Positions 7,888 through 9,391 of a stretch of 9,391 nucleotides of DNA are shown in pieces; positions within the stretch are counted from its first letter, which is position 1; each line of letters starts with the position of its first letter. The notes beneath the pieces were generated by a model, which saw nothing but the letters and a program-made list of their open reading frames with translations, was not told the origin of the DNA and made no database searches. Both the position numbers and the translations under genes were made by a program. The DNA comes from Clostridiales bacterium UBA3277 (GTDB lineage: Bacteria > Bacillota > Clostridia > Oscillospirales > Oscillospiraceae): positions 546 to 9,936 of the forward strand of contig DETX01000068.1 of assembly GCA_002362145.1 (NCBI GenBank), written 5' to 3'.

Positions 7888-7925
7888 AACATCATCCGCA
7901 ATACGAGCAGCAGGAGGACAGGGCT

Positions 7926-9391
7926 ATGCAATACGGCTTTTTCGACAATTCCAATCGGGAATATGTGATCGACCGGGTGGATGTCCCGGTTTCCTGGACG
8001 AACTACATTGGCCTTCACGATATGTACGGCGTATTCAACCATACCGCCGGGGGATATCTGCTCTACAAGAGCCCGGAATACCACCGGATCACCCGGTTCC
8101 GCCCCAACGGGGTGCCCATGGACGGCCCCGGGCACTACCTTTATTTAAGGGATCATGAGAGCGGCGACTACTGGTCCGTCTCCTGGCAGCCGGTGGGAAA
8201 GCCTAAAGAATACTATTCCTGCCGCCATGGCCTGAGCTACAGCAAGTACCACTGCGACTATTCCGGCATCGACGCGGAGCAGACCCTGTTTGTGGCCATG
8301 GACGACCCGGTGGAAATCTGGCGCTTAAACCTGCGAAACGATACAAACCGGCCCCGGGAGATTTCGGTGTTTTCCTATCTGGAATTCAGCTTCCACCAGA
8401 TTGCCATGGACAATCAGAATTTCCAGATGAGCCTCTACGCCTCCGGAAGCCGCTGTGAGGACGGCGTGATTGAGCACGATCTGTATTACGAAGAGAAGGG
8501 CTATCAGTTTTTTACCGCCAATTTTAAGCCGGACGGCTTTGAGAGCCTGCGGGACGCCTTCCTGGGTCCCTACCGCACGGAGCGCAACCCCATTGCGGTG
8601 GAGACCGGCCGGTGCGGCGGAAGCTGGGAAAAGGGCGGCAACCACTGCGGCTGCCTCCAGAAGAACCTGACCTTGCAGCCGGGGGAGACGGCCCAGCTGA
8701 TTTTCCTGCTGGGCGAGGGTGGCATTGCCGAAGGAAAGGCCATGCGGGAAAAGTACACGGCGGAAAAGGTGGCGGAGGACTTTGCCCGGACGGCAAAATT
8801 CTGGGACGAGAAGCTGGGCTGCCTCCAGGTGGATACCCCCAACGAGGGCATGAACACAGAGCTCAACATTTGGAACCTGTATCAAAGCGAGATTAACGTC
8901 ATGTTCTCCCGGTTTACCTCCTTCGTGGAGGTAGGGGGCAGAGTGGGCCTGGGCTACCGGGACACCGCCCAGGACGCCATGATGGTGCCCCATTCCAACC
9001 CTGAAAAGTGCCGCAGCCGGCTGGTGGAGCTGCTGCGGGCCCTGACCCAGGAGGGATATGGCCTGCACCTGTTTGAGCCGAGATGGTTCGAGCCGGAGCA
9101 GGAGCAGTCCTCCTTCCGCTCTCCCACGGTGATTCCCACCCCGGACAGGAGCACCATCGTCCACGGAATTCAGGACGCCTGCGCCGACGACGCCCTCTGG
9201 CTGGTGGGCAGCGTTGTTGCCTATGTGAAGGAGACCGGGGATTACGGCTTTGTTGACGAGACGGTCACCTACGCCGACGGCGGCGAGGGCACGGTTTACG
9301 AGCATATGGAAAGGATTCTGGACTTTTCCAACCGGCAGGTGGGCGCCAACGGCATCTGCAAGGGCCTCCGGGCGGACTGGAACGACTGCCT
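7926..9391 (+). CDS. chbP: GH94 disaccharide phosphorylase, probable N,N'-diacetylchitobiose phosphorylase (partial, right edge)
   Basis: The first 488 residues of a protein expected to be about 800 long; the frame is open to the window end. It begins MQYGFFDNSNREYVI, the standard GH94 start, followed by the family's beta-sandwich domain and then the linker into the (alpha/alpha)6 barrel. Segments such as SPEYHRITRFRPN (49-61), GDYWSVSWQPV (80-90), GGRVGLGYRDTAQD (337-350) and KGLRADWNDC (479-488) resemble Vibrio chitobiose phosphorylase more than cellobiose phosphorylases. The ADWND motif at the very end carries the general acid region. The enzyme would split a beta-linked disaccharide with phosphate to a sugar 1-phosphate and a free sugar in the cytoplasm, saving one ATP. 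No signal peptide is seen. Substrate could still be cellobiose or another glucoside, as the phosphate- and substrate-site loops beyond 488 are missing. Confidence 0.87.
   Translation, partial: MQYGFFDNSNREYVIDRVDVPVSWTNYIGLHDMYGVFNHTAGGYLLYKSPEYHRITRFRPNGVPMDGPGHYLYLRDHESGDYWSVSWQPVGKPKEYYSCRHGLSYSKYHCDYSGIDAEQTLFVAMDDPVEIWRLNLRNDTNRPREISVFSYLEFSFHQIAMDNQNFQMSLYASGSRCEDGVIEHDLYYEEKGYQFFTANFKPDGFESLRDAFLGPYRTERNPIAVETGRCGGSWEKGGNHCGCLQKNLTLQPGETAQLIFLLGEGGIAEGKAMREKYTAEKVAEDFARTAKFWDEKLGCLQVDTPNEGMNTELNIWNLYQSEINVMFSRFTSFVEVGGRVGLGYRDTAQDAMMVPHSNPEKCRSRLVELLRALTQEGYGLHLFEPRWFEPEQEQSSFRSPTVIPTPDRSTIVHGIQDACADDALWLVGSVVAYVKETGDYGFVDETVTYADGGEGTVYEHMERILDFSNRQVGANGICKGLRADWNDC

Larger units (their letters stand above)
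7526..7925. other. Divergent intergenic control region
   Basis: About 400 bp separate the divergent operon and the phosphorylase gene. It holds the minus-strand leader with its hairpin, the triple ATCGAT array, the two divergent promoters, and between them (about 7713-7859) a stretch without a recognised gene. That stretch is less GC-rich than the surrounding genes and contains an open plus-strand frame that reads like protein (see findings), plus a palindromic TTGTACAA at 7814-7821 and a TGTACA at 7866-7871 next to the phosphorylase promoter. No RNA gene or terminator was seen. Confidence 0.6.

Noticed and set aside
8325..9305. Long minus-strand open frame (326 codons) opposite the phosphorylase gene
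   Set aside because: It lies wholly antisense to a clear GH94 coding sequence; its translation is low-complexity and rich in Gly, Val, Leu and His, typical of the complement of GC-rich coding DNA.

Overview
The window reads as a chromosomal piece of a GC-rich anaerobic Firmicute, probably a gut Oscillospiraceae-type clostridium. This is an inference from strong AGGAGG ribosome sites, a consensus sigma-A promoter, and fermentative and iron-sulfur gene content. No rRNA, tRNA, CRISPR array or insertion sequence was seen. The layout is two divergent transcription units separated by a ~400 bp control region (about 7526-7925).

Minus strand (7525 down to the left edge): one tightly packed operon of at least nine genes. 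In transcription order they are: a small PQ-loop/SemiSWEET-like membrane protein; an LDH/MDH-family dehydrogenase whose specificity residue points to malate; class II fumarase (fumC); hdrB, hdrC and hdrA (heterodisulfide-reductase-like); an MvhD/FlxD-type 2Fe-2S protein; a two-[4Fe-4S] protein with an F420-hydrogenase-beta-like N-terminus; and the N-terminal 100 residues of an AsrA-like iron-sulfur protein cut by the window edge. The HdrABC-MvhD-(Fe-S)-(Fe-S) order matches the FlxABCD-HdrABC NADH dehydrogenase/disulfide reductase known from Desulfovibrio. The FAD/NAD(P)H subunit (FlxA-like) is expected just past the left edge but is not seen. Gene junctions are 4-16 nt overlaps or gaps of 2-24 nt, with no terminator between them.

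The operon has a textbook promoter (TTGACA, 16 nt, TATAAT). Just downstream of its -10 are three ATCGAT half-sites spaced exactly 14 bp apart, forming two overlapping perfect inverted repeats. This is probably an operator for an unidentified regulator.

Plus strand (7926 to the right edge): the first 488 residues of a GH94 phosphorylase closest to N,N'-diacetylchitobiose phosphorylase, with its own extended -10 promoter and strong ribosome site.

Together, the operon physically links oxaloacetate/malate/fumarate interconversion to an NADH-linked, probably flavin-bifurcating Hdr-type complex in an organism where neither CoM-S-S-CoB nor DsrC is an obvious partner. The electron acceptor and the role of the small membrane protein are the open questions.
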